Origin: CAYWKL01 sp964459095
GTDB lineage: Bacteria; Patescibacteriota; Microgenomatia; Daviesbacterales; UBA10151
NCBI GenBank assembly: GCA_964459095.1
Contig: CAYWKL010000020.1
Span: 1 to 16,928, forward strand
DNA length: 16,928 nucleotides
Direction: 5' to 3'
The notes beneath the pieces are model-generated. The model saw only the letters and a list, made by a program, of their open reading frames with translations. It had not been told where the DNA came from and searched no databases. Positions 1-7,443 of the stretch are shown here, piece after piece. The position numbers were made by a program, and so were the translations under genes. Every line of letters starts with the position of its first letter. Position 1 is the first letter of the stretch.

Positions 1-3000
1 CTTTGACTGCACCTGCTGAACCATATTTTTGTAGGAGTTGAGCTTGATTAGTGGTATTAAAAGCTTCCAAATCATATGTATTGCTATTTAAGATGCCTTT
101 GTAGACTGTGGAGTGAAATATGCCTCCTAATACGTAAATATACGATGATGAGCCAATTGTATGGATTATTCCAGGTGTTTGCTGTTTAAGCTGAGTAAAT
201 TGAGCTTGGCTGGTAGTGGAAAAGGTTTGAATATTAGTATTATTTGGCAAAAATGGATCAAAGGAGGAACTTCTATATCTTTCAAAGCTATTTCCCAGTA
301 GAACTGATTTATATACAGTGGAAATTGAAGAGCCACTGTCTCCTCCTAAAACGTAGAGGTAATTTGTCCCGCTCATATTTGTTGATATAGCTACATGCTG
401 TTGAAGCACTACAGGTAATTGATTTTGACCGCTAGTGGAAAAGAACCCAACATCACCTGTTGTTGTATTTAAAGTTGATCTGTAGACAGTTGAGGTTCTA
501 CCGCAAACTGCTGCATTACATCCTCCTAGGACATAAAAGTATGTTGAAGATCCAACTGTTGCTTTGATTAAAGATTGTGTGCGCAAAATCACAGGTAACT
601 GAGCCTGGCTTGAAGTAGAGAAAGCTCCAATATTACCATTACTGTCAGTTAATTGAGCTTTATAGATAGTGGATACTCTCACAGAACCATCATCACCTCC
701 TAAAACATACAGGTAGGTTGTTCCTGACAATGTAGCAGTTACTGCACTATTGTAGTTATTTACCCCGGGCAATTGCCCTTGGGAGGTAGTATCAAAAGCA
801 TTTGTTACATCTCCGTTTGTTGAATCTCCAGCACTATTTAAAGTAGTTTTATATACTGTTGATACAATTGATCCTGTATCTCCTCCAATTACATAAAGGT
901 AAGTTGAACCGGAAAGGACTTGTCCAACAACGCTTGGGGCACGAAGTAAAACAGGGAGTTGTTTTTGGCTGGTGCTGGCAAATGCACCTATATCCCCGGT
1001 AGTAGAATTTAGGGTTGATTTATAAACTGTTGAATAAGGGTTTGTACCATCATAACCACCAACTACATAAACATAAGTTGAGGCCCCTACAGCAGGGTTT
1101 ACTGTTCCTAGATCTTGATTTTTTCTCAACAGTTGTTTTTGGCTTGTGGTAGCAAAAGCCCCAAGATTCCCTGTTTCTGAGTTAGCTGAATTAACTGTTG
1201 CTCTATATACTGTAGAAGATACAGTGGCTCCTCCTAGTAAATATACATATGTTGAGGAACCAACAACTGAGCTAATTACTGAAGATCTGTCTTTTATTAT
1301 AGGCAGCTGTCCCTGGTATGTAGTCCTAAATTCCCCGGCGTCATCCCAATCATTTGAAGTCGTAGCAATCTGTCCTAAAGTACTGGGGGTTATTCTTGCA
1401 ACAGCATTTGTTACTACAGAATGATTTATATTAAACTGTCTCATCACTCCTTCATGATAATAAGTAAAAGTCCCACCAACCCATTTGTTAGGATCATATA
1501 AATTATCAAACCTGAACCTATTATAGTCATCAGAAAGAGGAGCTTTATAAACAGTAGATTGGTTTATCTTTCCCGCGGTAGTATCCACTCCTCCCATTAC
1601 ATAAAGGTAAGAACTACCATTAATTGTTGCAAAGTTCTGGGAAAAATCAGACTGCGCTATAGAAATCTGAGCTTGGTTAGTAGTGGAGAAACTCCCGACA
1701 TCTCCTGAGGAAGTGTTAAGAGTAGCTCTGTAAACAGTTGAGCTGGCCCCTCCTGAAACATAAAGATAGGTAGAAGGCCCTATTGAGGCAAGCGATGCAG
1801 ACAATCTTGTAATATTATCAGGAAGTTGAGTCTGGCTTGTTGTACTTATAGAAGCTAAATCTCCAGATGTTGCATTAATTGTTCCCTTATATACTGCACT
1901 CCAATTTGTAGTATTCATAACCCCTCCTAAAACATATATATAAGTTGAACCTCCGATAAACCCGCTGACTGTAGCAAACTTTTGTAATTTTCGAGGAACT
2001 TGAGCTTGGCTTGTGGTGGAAAATGCAGTTGAAATATCACCTGTTGCGTTTATAGTTGCTTTATAAGCACTAGATCTGCTATTGTTATTTGAACAAGTAC
2101 TTGTACAACCTCCAATTGAATAAATATAGCTTGAAGGACCAATTGAAGCAGTAACAGCATTTGCTAAAGCGCTTACCTCAAGTAACTGAGCCTGAGATGT
2201 AGTAGCAAAAGCGCTTAAATCTCCTGTTCCTGAATCAAGTGTAGTTTTATAGACCGTAGTAACCTCGGTTCCACCAGCAGACCCTCCTAAAACATATATA
2301 TAAGTTGAAGGTCCAATTGTAGCTTTTGTAGTGCTAAGCTCTGTTCTAAGAAGCGGAAGCTGGCCTTGAGAAGCTGTTGAAAAAACCCCTGCATCTCCTG
2401 TTACCCCATTTAAGGTTGATTTATAAACAGTTGAGTAATCAATTTGTGTTCCAACAGTGTTCTGACCACCTATAATATAAAGGTAGGTTGAGGAACCAAT
2501 TGTTGCAGTCTCACTTTGGTGCACATGAAGCATTGTCTTCAACTGCGCCTGGCTGGTAGTTGCAAATGTGCTAAGTGTTCCTACTGTTTGGGAATTAGAA
2601 TAAGTAATATAGTCATGGTATAACTCACTGGCTTGCAAGCCCCCAGCTGCAACTTGGGTAATAATTACTTTTGCATTAGAAATAGAGGCAGTACCAGAGG
2701 TTACTTTATTAAATGCTACTTCAAACTCATCACCTGAGGTAGGAGTGATAGCAGCGCTTCTTACTCTTTGCCAGTTTGTTGTAGCGTCTGTTGTAACCGT
2801 ACTGCTTGCTACCAGTGCCCCAGTAGTTTTATCATAAAGTGAGGCCTGAGAAGTAGCAGTATCAGAAGATTGTATTGTTGCCTCAAAATATATTGTTACT
2901 GTTCCATCATAATTACCAGAAGTGTATTGCCATATTTTAGGGTTTGTAGGAAGGTTAGAGGTAGATGTGGAGGTAGTGGTTTCATTTACTCCAAGTTCAA

Positions 3001-6000
3001 TCTGGGTCTCAGTGTTTGCCACATAAGTGGTTGTAGATTGTGCTGCAATAATCCTTGCTGCAATAATATATCCTGTGCCTGATGAGGCATTTACCCGGAC
3101 AGTATAATCTGTGCCAGTAACTAAAGTTATTGCACCAGACCTTACTCTTGTGTAAGTTTGGCTTGTTACAGACACAGCTGAGTTATAAACAGCTACAGCA
3201 CCAGTCCCAGCAGCAGGAGCATCATAAAGAGTCGCTGTAGTTACTGCTCCAGCAGTATCATTTCTTAAAATTGCCTCAAAATAAACAGTAGGGGCAGGAT
3301 CATAAGAACCAGCAGTCCACCTGACTATTCCAAGTGAATTATCAGTTGGTGCGTCAGTTGTACTTGTTGTTGAGAATTGCTGGTTAATTATATTTATTTG
3401 CTGTTCTATAGCAGGATCAGGGGCTTGTTGGCTTGGACCACCTTGAGGAAGCCCCCCTTGGGCAAGCAAAGGTACTCCTGTTTTTGCTTTAATAGTAAAA
3501 TTAGCTAAATCTATATCATATTGTGTCATAAAAGTCATCTGATTAATTCCTAAAGTCAATATGAGAAAACTTGTAAATATGATTTTCCCTATCAAGCTGT
3601 TTGTTGATCTTCTGGGAGGCCTTATATTTGAAAAAGTAGAATATGCACTCTGGATTGCTAACCTAGGCTCATTAAGAAAAGCTCTTTCTGATTCCTTAAT
3701 AATCCCCAGTTTATCCTTTACCCGGTAGAATATTGTTCGAGCGTAGTCGAGAACTACACTAATGTAATTTCTCGATTCGTCCCGACTGAATCGGGACTCT
3801 CTCGAAAAATATTTTGACCCTTCCTCCTCCCATTCCTCATACTCGTCCCCTAACCTTTGGATATGCTCTTCCCCAGCTTGATATCCAGCACTAGTAATTA
3901 AATTAGCAAATCTGGCTGCAGCAGCTCCTGCTACTACTGGAGCTCGCCTGCCGAATATTCCAAAAATAAACTTGTAGAATCTTGAAGGAGTGAAAACATC
4001 AGTAATCTTACCTGTTTTTGGAGTCCTAAACCAAGGTCCTTCTTCTTTTTCCAAAAATCCCTTAACAGAGGCGTAACCCATGAAAGGAGCAATAATGTAG
4101 GTCATAGCTACAAAAGAGAAAATTCCAAGGTAATCTTTCTCGCTTGATTCCTCCAAAAATAGCCCTACCATATTCATTAAAGGAAGGGCAAAAAGATTTG
4201 TAAAAACTAAGCTCCATCCCCAGGTTGAGGTCCAGAAAGGTAAAGTTACTTGGAATACAACTTCAGCCAAAAACCAAGACAAAGTTCCTACAATAAAGAA
4301 AAAAGCTTGCAGATAATATGGAGAAAGATATAAAAGCTCTCCTTTTTCAGCGTATGTTAGATTTTTTGAAAATATAAGCTGTTTAAAGTATCTTTTTATA
4401 TTGAATGAGTGTCCTTCTGCCCATCTCATTCTTTGTCTAATTAAACGCTTTATTGTAGAAACAGCCTCGGCAGGAGCCTGGATATATGGGGTATAGACTA
4501 CCTTATAGCCCTGCAAGTATAGCTTTAAAGTCAGTTCAAAATCCTCTGTAATTGAGGTTCCCCAGCCCACTTTTGCTAAACAATCTTTCCTTATTATATA
4601 AACAGAACCTGATATTTGCTTAAATCCTGAATAAAGTTCTATACCTGATCTTTCAATAACATAGCTTCCTGCATATTCTGTTCTTACTCCTCTTGTTATC
4701 CAGTTCTCAGATTTGTTTAATACATGCCACTGATAACCTTGAACAGCTGCAACATTGCTTTTTTCAAGCTCACTTTTGTTTAATGTGCCGACTGAGGCTT
4801 TAAAATATTTTAAAAATTGGGTGATTGAGTCAGGATAAGGTATAAAGTCAGAGTCAAAAACCATTATAAACTCTGCTTTGGGGTTAGTGTGCTCAAGAGC
4901 TACCCCTAGCGCTCCTCCTTTAAACCCTTGCCTGGAAGATCGCTGGATTACCTTTACCCTAGGGTTATCTTTCCATTTATTTACCATTTCAATAGCTTCT
5001 GGGTCATTGCTGTCATCAACTAAGATAACCTCATAATTTTCATACTCCATGCTTGTTGAGGCAGTCAAAATTCTATCTATAACCTTTTTCTCGTTGTATG
5101 AGGCTAAATGAATTGAGACAAAAGGTTTGCTGTCTAAATTAATATTTGTTAAATCTGCTTTAAGACCAACTCTGCCTTTATAAGTTTCATGGAAATGAGG
5201 GTCCGACCCTTTCTCTTCTTCCTCTTTGCTCAAAGTCCTTGAGAAAGATAAAATTGAGGCAATAGTAATGTAGTATTTTAAGGAATATATAAAGAAGATC
5301 ATTCCAAAGGTTAAGGCAATGAATGAGAATATAACTCCTATGGAGAAAGCAACTGATGGTGCACTTGTTACTAGTCCTACTAAAGATATCAAACCATAAA
5401 TTACTATTGCACCAAAAATTGTGAAACCAAAAGTAAATCCTCCTATAACAATAGCTTTTCGCTGAGGTGCTTCTTTTGAGCCAATAAAGGAAAGAAGACC
5501 CTGGAAGGCTCCAAAAAACCTTGAGGCAAGGGTTGGTTTGTAGAAGGTTTGAGAAAAGTTTAATCTTTGCTCAAAGGTAGAAAGATTATTTCTCCTTAAT
5601 ACATTCTGAACCCCATGATTACCTAAAATTGGCCTTCCTCCAACTTGAGGCAAAACCCAGACTAATTTATGGCTGGAGAGCTCAGGGTACTCTCTTACAG
5701 CAGAAAGCACTGCCTCTTCATATTCCTCTGAAGCTTGGCGGTAGTATTTTTCTATTTTTGGCTTTTGATCCCAAAGTGCCTCCAGTTTTTTACCCTCAGG
5801 TGCATCTTCATATCTTTTTAGCCATTTATAAAATACTGTTCTTGAGACCTTATAGAGCTTGCAAACAGAAGAGACTTTCTCCCCAAGCTTAACTCTCTCT
5901 ATCATCTCTAAGCGGTCTTGAGGCCTTAAAGTGGACTTTTCAATAGAATCTACAGCTTGACCAAGGTTACCATGTTCTTTTTTAAATTTTTTTATCCATC

Positions 6001-6115
6001 TATAAAAGACTGTACGCGAGATTTTAGCCTCTTTGCAAAGCTCAGTTACACTTTCTCCGCTAAGAGCTCTTTTTATTAATTTAAGACGCTGGTGGATAGT
6101 GAGTTTGGCAGACAT
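1..6115 (-). CDS. Giant HTH / family-2 glycosyltransferase / kelch-repeat membrane protein (3' end outside window)
   Basis: I followed one frame from ATG 6115 to base 1 without a stop, giving at least 2038 residues. A TAG lies five codons upstream of the ATG, so this is the first possible start; no Shine-Dalgarno is visible. Residues 1-115 hold two helix-turn-helix repeats (both contain SRTVFY), and about 140-200 resembles the third HTH of IS3/IS481-type transposases. Membrane helices lie near 222-246 and 254-282. The GT2 domain has D367-D368, D421-S422-D423, T523-E524-D525 and QRMRW 561-565, the full processive cellulose-synthase-like set, followed by several membrane helices to about 690. 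A further helix at about 840-860 should export the remainder: two beta-sandwich-like repeats (about 923-1159) and kelch-like repeats from about 1182 onward. Known family role: transfer of sugars from nucleotide-sugar donors at the membrane. Inferred: synthesis of a surface polysaccharide with an extracellular propeller. The HTH role is unknown; DNA binding by a membrane enzyme would be odd. Confidence 0.9.
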   Translation of the reverse strand, partial: MSAKLTIHQRLKLIKRALSGESVTELCKEAKISRTVFYRWIKKFKKEHGNLGQAVDSIEKSTLRPQDRLEMIERVKLGEKVSSVCKLYKVSRTVFYKWLKRYEDAPEGKKLEALWDQKPKIEKYYRQASEEYEEAVLSAVREYPELSSHKLVWVLPQVGGRPILGNHGVQNVLRRNNLSTFEQRLNFSQTFYKPTLASRFFGAFQGLLSFIGSKEAPQRKAIVIGGFTFGFTIFGAIVIYGLISLVGLVTSAPSVAFSIGVIFSFIALTFGMIFFIYSLKYYITIASILSFSRTLSKEEEEKGSDPHFHETYKGRVGLKADLTNINLDSKPFVSIHLASYNEKKVIDRILTASTSMEYENYEVILVDDSNDPEAIEMVNKWKDNPRVKVIQRSSRQGFKGGALGVALEHTNPKAEFIMVFDSDFIPYPDSITQFLKYFKASVGTLNKSELEKSNVAAVQGYQWHVLNKSENWITRGVRTEYAGSYVIERSGIELYSGFKQISGSVYIIRKDCLAKVGWGTSITEDFELTLKLYLQGYKVVYTPYIQAPAEAVSTIKRLIRQRMRWAEGHSFNIKRYFKQLIFSKNLTYAEKGELLYLSPYYLQAFFFIVGTLSWFLAEVVFQVTLPFWTSTWGWSLVFTNLFALPLMNMVGLFLEESSEKDYLGIFSFVAMTYIIAPFMGYASVKGFLEKEEGPWFRTPKTGKITDVFTPSRFYKFIFGIFGRRAPVVAGAAAARFANLITSAGYQAGEEHIQRLGDEYEEWEEEGSKYFSRESRFSRDESRNYISVVLDYARTIFYRVKDKLGIIKESERAFLNEPRLAIQSAYSTFSNIRPPRRSTNSLIGKIIFTSFLILTLGINQMTFMTQYDIDLANFTIKAKTGVPLLAQGGLPQGGPSQQAPDPAIEQQINIINQQFSTTSTTDAPTDNSLGIVRWTAGSYDPAPTVYFEAILRNDTAGAVTTATLYDAPAAGTGAVAVYNSAVSVTSQTYTRVRSGAITLVTGTDYTVRVNASSGTGYIIAARIIAAQSTTTYVANTETQIELGVNETTTSTSTSNLPTNPKIWQYTSGNYDGTVTIYFEATIQSSDTATSQASLYDKTTGALVASSTVTTDATTNWQRVRSAAITPTSGDEFEVAFNKVTSGTASISNAKVIITQVAAGGLQASELYHDYITYSNSQTVGTLSTFATTSQAQLKTMLHVHQSETATIGSSTYLYIIGGQNTVGTQIDYSTVYKSTLNGVTGDAGVFSTASQGQLPLLRTELSTTKATIGPSTYIYVLGGSAGGTEVTTVYKTTLDSGTGDLSAFATTSQAQLLEVSALANAVTASIGPSSYIYSIGGCTSTCSNNNSRSSAYKATINATGDISTAFSTTSQAQVPRKLQKFATVSGFIGGSTYIYVLGGVMNTTNWSAVYKGTINATSGDLASISTTSQTQLPDNITRLSASLASIGPSTYLYVSGGASSTVYRATLNTSSGDVGSFSTTNQAQISIAQSDFSQNFATINGSSYLYVMGGVDTTAGKINQSTVYKAPLSDDYNRFRFDNLYDPNKWVGGTFTYYHEGVMRQFNINHSVVTNAVARITPSTLGQIATTSNDWDDAGEFRTTYQGQLPIIKDRSSVISSVVGSSTYVYLLGGATVSSTVYRATVNSANSETGNLGAFATTSQKQLLRKNQDLGTVNPAVGASTYVYVVGGYDGTNPYSTVYKSTLNSTTGDIGAFASTSQKQLPVLLRAPSVVGQVLSGSTYLYVIGGDTGSIVSTVYKTTLNSAGDSTNGDVTNAFDTTSQGQLPGVNNYNSAVTATLSGTTYLYVLGGDDGSVRVSTIYKAQLTDSNGNIGAFSTSSQAQLPVILRTQSLIKATVGSSTYFYVLGGCNAAVCGRTSTVYRSTLNTTTGDVGFFSTSGQNQLPVVLQQHVAISTNMSGTNYLYVLGGDSGSSISTVYKSVLLGNSFERYRSSSFDPFLPNNTNIQTFSTTSQAQFTQLKQQTPGIIHTIGSSSYIYVLGGIFHSTVYKGILNSNTYDLEAFNTTNQAQLLQKYGSAGAVK
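121..2520 (-). repeat. At least 13 kelch-like protein repeats (about 180 bp each)
   Basis: Translated repeats of about 60 residues share the core S-[ST]-Y-x-Y-[VI]-x-G-G, then [ST]-V-Y-[KR], a T-G-D turn and TTSQAQLP. Core copies fall near 2490, 2310, 2130, 1950, 1770, 1590, 1230, 1050, 880, 700, 520, 340 and 150. The paired glycines after a hydrophobic strand are typical of kelch beta-propeller blades. Thirteen or more blades exceed one propeller (usually 6-8), so two or more are expected. The DNA copies are diverged, so this is an old protein repeat rather than a satellite. The array continues off the left edge. Confidence 0.8.
2640..3355 (-). repeat. Two beta-sandwich-like repeats in the giant fusion protein
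   Basis: Residues about 923-1159 of the fusion contain two similar units of about 110 residues. Each starts with a W-x-x-[GS]-x-Y-D motif, followed by VYFEA or IYFEA, a SLYD or TLYD strand, a QRVRS or TRVRS strand, and an AKVI or ARII strand at the end. The pattern of alternating strands and Thr/Ser-rich turns fits a secreted beta-sandwich, possibly carbohydrate-binding, but I cannot name a family. They lie between the last membrane helix and the kelch repeats. Confidence 0.55.
3738..3811. repeat. Palindromic insert read in frame in the glycosyltransferase linker
   Basis: Two hairpins stand side by side. One has arms 3747-3753 and 3769-3775 (TCGAGAA/TTCTCGA), with an inner TACA/TGTA stem. 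The other has arms 3779-3785 and 3791-3797 (GTCCCGA/TCGGGAC) around a 5-base loop. It is more GC-rich than the flanking gene. The frame stays open through it and adds an Arg/Ser-rich stretch at about residues 769-793, in the cytosolic linker between the transferase membrane block and the final membrane helix. Confidence 0.65.
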
Positions 6116-6182
6116 AAAGATAAAAAACTAAAAGATCATAAATTGTTAACACCTAACATATAAATTAGCTTCATTTTCTATG

Positions 6183-6210
6183 TTAATAGGAAGTGGGTAC
6201 AGTATGTCAA
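6183..6210 (-). promoter_or_regulatory. Candidate promoter of the giant glycosyltransferase gene
   Basis: On the minus strand a perfect TTGACA (6205-6210) is followed after 16 bp by TATTAA (6183-6188), which matches the -10 consensus at four of six positions. It lies about 70 bp upstream of the ATG at 6115. The weak -10 in AT-rich DNA keeps confidence low. Confidence 0.35.
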
Positions 6211-6844
6211 TAAGGCAAAATAAGCCTAAAAATAGTTCAAAATAATTGAAAGATAGTCAAAATTAACTGTTTTGAATCCAGTTTTCGTTAAATATTTGGT
6301 TTTTTATAAAAAATCATAAACTATGAGTTTTAGTTTTTTACTTAAATTTTCCATTTTATTTATACAAATTTTTAGTTCCTTTTAGGTGTTTAATCTCTAG
6401 AGTATATTCTATACTCAAAAATAACCTATTAAAATAAACTAATCTTAAATATTAAAGATCATAGTCAATAAAAGTTGCTAGCTACTTTTCATTTTGTGTT
6501 AATTTAATTATATCTTGTAAATTTTAAATATAAGATTATTTCAGGGTTTATTTCTTGTATAATATTTATTAAATTTTCTATTCCATTTAAGCCTAACTTC
6601 AAACTAGGCTAACTCATTATGTATAGGAAGATCATAATTATTAGGAATATTAACCTATTTTTAAGTCAGACTAATATAAACTTACCCGATATTGAGGCCT
6701 AACTTTAAGAATGAAAAGTATTAACATTTATTCCTCAAAAAAATTATTAAGAAAAATAATATTTTAAAGAGGTATTATCTAACTTTTTTTGATTATAATT
6801 AAATATATTGTTTCTGTGTACTTAAAAATGAATTGGCTTGCCTA

Positions 6845-6873
6845 TTGACAATATTGATATCAGGTTTTATTAT
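6845..6873 (+). promoter_or_regulatory. Promoter of the MerR-family gene
   Basis: TTGACA (6845-6850), a 17-bp spacer and TATTAT (6868-6873) give a near-consensus sigma-70-type promoter. The predicted transcription start, about 6880, leaves a leader of about 15 bases and no Shine-Dalgarno before ATG 6896. The region includes two overlapping 8-bp palindromes, CAATATTG (6849-6856) and TGATATCA (6855-6862), where an autoregulator could bind. The spacer is not the stretched 19-20 bp type used by classical metal-sensing MerR activators. Confidence 0.6.
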
Positions 6874-6895
6874 TCTTTTGAAATAACTTTTCTAT

Positions 6896-7201
6896 ATGCG
6901 CACGGATGAGCCTATTCTAACTATCTCTGTAGCTGCCTCCCTTTTAGGGCTGCACCCAAGAACTTTAATGCTTTATGAGAAGTGGAACTTTATAAAGCCT
7001 TACAGAACTGGAACAAATAGAAGAATGTTCACAATTAAAAATCTGGATGAATTCCAGTTCCTTAAATACTTAACCCAGGTGGAAGGTATAAATTTGCAGG
7101 GAGTCAGAGTTGTGTTTAAAGCCTTAGAAGAGGCTCAAAAATTAAATATAGATTTAAGGTCGCTAGTTTTCCCCAACTTCAAAGCCCAGCAACTTATATA
7201 A
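6896..7201 (+). CDS. MerR-family transcriptional regulator, HspR-like
   Basis: This 101-residue protein has an N-terminal winged helix-turn-helix of the MerR type: ISVAASLLGLHPRTLMLYE forms the recognition HTH (about 10-28), followed by an IKPYRTGTNRRMF wing (about 33-45). The segment FLKYLTQVEGINLQGVR (about 55-71) closely follows the pattern of HspR, the repressor of dnaK-type heat-shock operons in actinobacteria. No cysteine cluster for metal binding is present, and the tail is too short for an effector domain. It is the only plus-strand gene recognised here. No dnaK, grpE or clpB gene is nearby and I see no classical HAIR operator, so the target is unknown. It may repress its own promoter or the divergent glycosyltransferase gene. 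The family call is firm; the HspR-like subtype is probable. Confidence 0.85.
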   Translation: MRTDEPILTISVAASLLGLHPRTLMLYEKWNFIKPYRTGTNRRMFTIKNLDEFQFLKYLTQVEGINLQGVRVVFKALEEAQKLNIDLRSLVFPNFKAQQLI

Positions 7202-7225
7202 ACCATTAATTAATGTATCAAAATA

Positions 7226-7306
7226 CTACTCTTCAGTACTAGAAAAATAAAGGGCAAGGAGTACACCAAGATATAAGCCAACTGTAAAAATCCCAAAATA
7301 AAGCAT
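7226..7306 (-). CDS. Possible 26-residue single-span membrane peptide
   Basis: ATG 7306 to TAG 7226 encodes 26 residues: a short hydrophobic helix (MLYFGIFTVGLYLGVLLALYF) followed by a polar acidic tail, SSTEE. An in-frame TAA lies three codons upstream, so the frame cannot extend. A candidate promoter ends about 60 bp upstream and no Shine-Dalgarno is visible. Composition alone could give such a frame by chance, but the clean membrane-anchor pattern in an otherwise gene-free 242-bp gap is suggestive. Transcription on this strand would run antisense into the MerR gene. Function unknown. Confidence 0.3.
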   Translation of the reverse strand: MLYFGIFTVGLYLGVLLALYFSSTEE

Positions 7307-7367
7307 AAGTTTTTAAGTGGGATCGATGAACAGAGGGCAGAATAATCGAAGACAGAATCCTAAAGGA

Positions 7368-7395
7368 ATTTTAAACTTATTTTCTCTCTTGTCAA
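7368..7395 (-). promoter_or_regulatory. Candidate minus-strand promoter downstream of the lyase gene
   Basis: A TTGACA (7390-7395), a 16-bp spacer and TAAAAT (7368-7373) lie on the minus strand, pointing towards the possible 26-residue peptide and the MerR 3' end. The TTGACA is part of a 20-base block also found upstream of the lyase gene at 9746-9765. Confidence 0.35.
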
Positions 7396-7408
7396 TCCAC
7401 CAGTTCAA
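7389..7408. repeat. 20-base block, copy 1 of 2 (next to palindrome)
   Basis: This block matches 9746-9765 at 18 of 20 bases, with shared core GTCAA-Y-CCACCA-R-TTCAA. In both places the block sits just left of the 25-27 bp palindrome: directly abutting here, 11 bases apart at the other copy. Confidence 0.6.
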
Positions 7409-7432
7409 TATCACACCCCCGGGGTGTGATAT
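7408..7432. repeat. 25-bp perfect palindrome, copy 1 (3' of lyase gene)
   Basis: The 12-base arms ATATCACACCCC and GGGGTGTGATAT surround one central base. It starts 11 bases past the stop codon of the heparinase-like gene. On the minus strand no T-run follows, so it is not a standard intrinsic terminator; as RNA it would still protect the 3' end or pause polymerase. Confidence 0.75.
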
Positions 7433-7443
7433 ACGAGTTGAAG

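Larger units (their letters stand above)
6116..6895. other. Long AT-rich divergent intergenic region
   Basis: These 780 bp separate the divergently transcribed glycosyltransferase and MerR genes. I see no plausible coding frame. Base composition is extreme: the line 6421-6480 has only 11 G or C. Small features present are candidate promoters for both flanking genes (listed separately), a TATAAT at 6558-6563 without a matching -35 box, a 6-bp inverted repeat (6590-6595 with 6605-6610), and the box GCCTAACTT repeated at 6591 and 6697. It may be a regulatory or structurally flexible region; nothing shows an origin. Confidence 0.6.

Noticed and set aside
121..2520. CRISPR or tandem DNA satellite in the repeat-rich left part
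   Set aside because: Repeats are about 180 bp, strongly diverged at DNA level and in register with codons; there are no short identical repeats with unique spacers.
1146..3082. Plus-strand frames within the repeat region
   Set aside because: They lie opposite the giant minus-strand gene, whose translation shows regular repeats; the plus-strand frames show no domain and come from codon bias.
7408..7432. Palindromes as ordinary rho-independent terminators
   Set aside because: Two of three copies lack a T-run on the coding strand, so the terminator label was not used.
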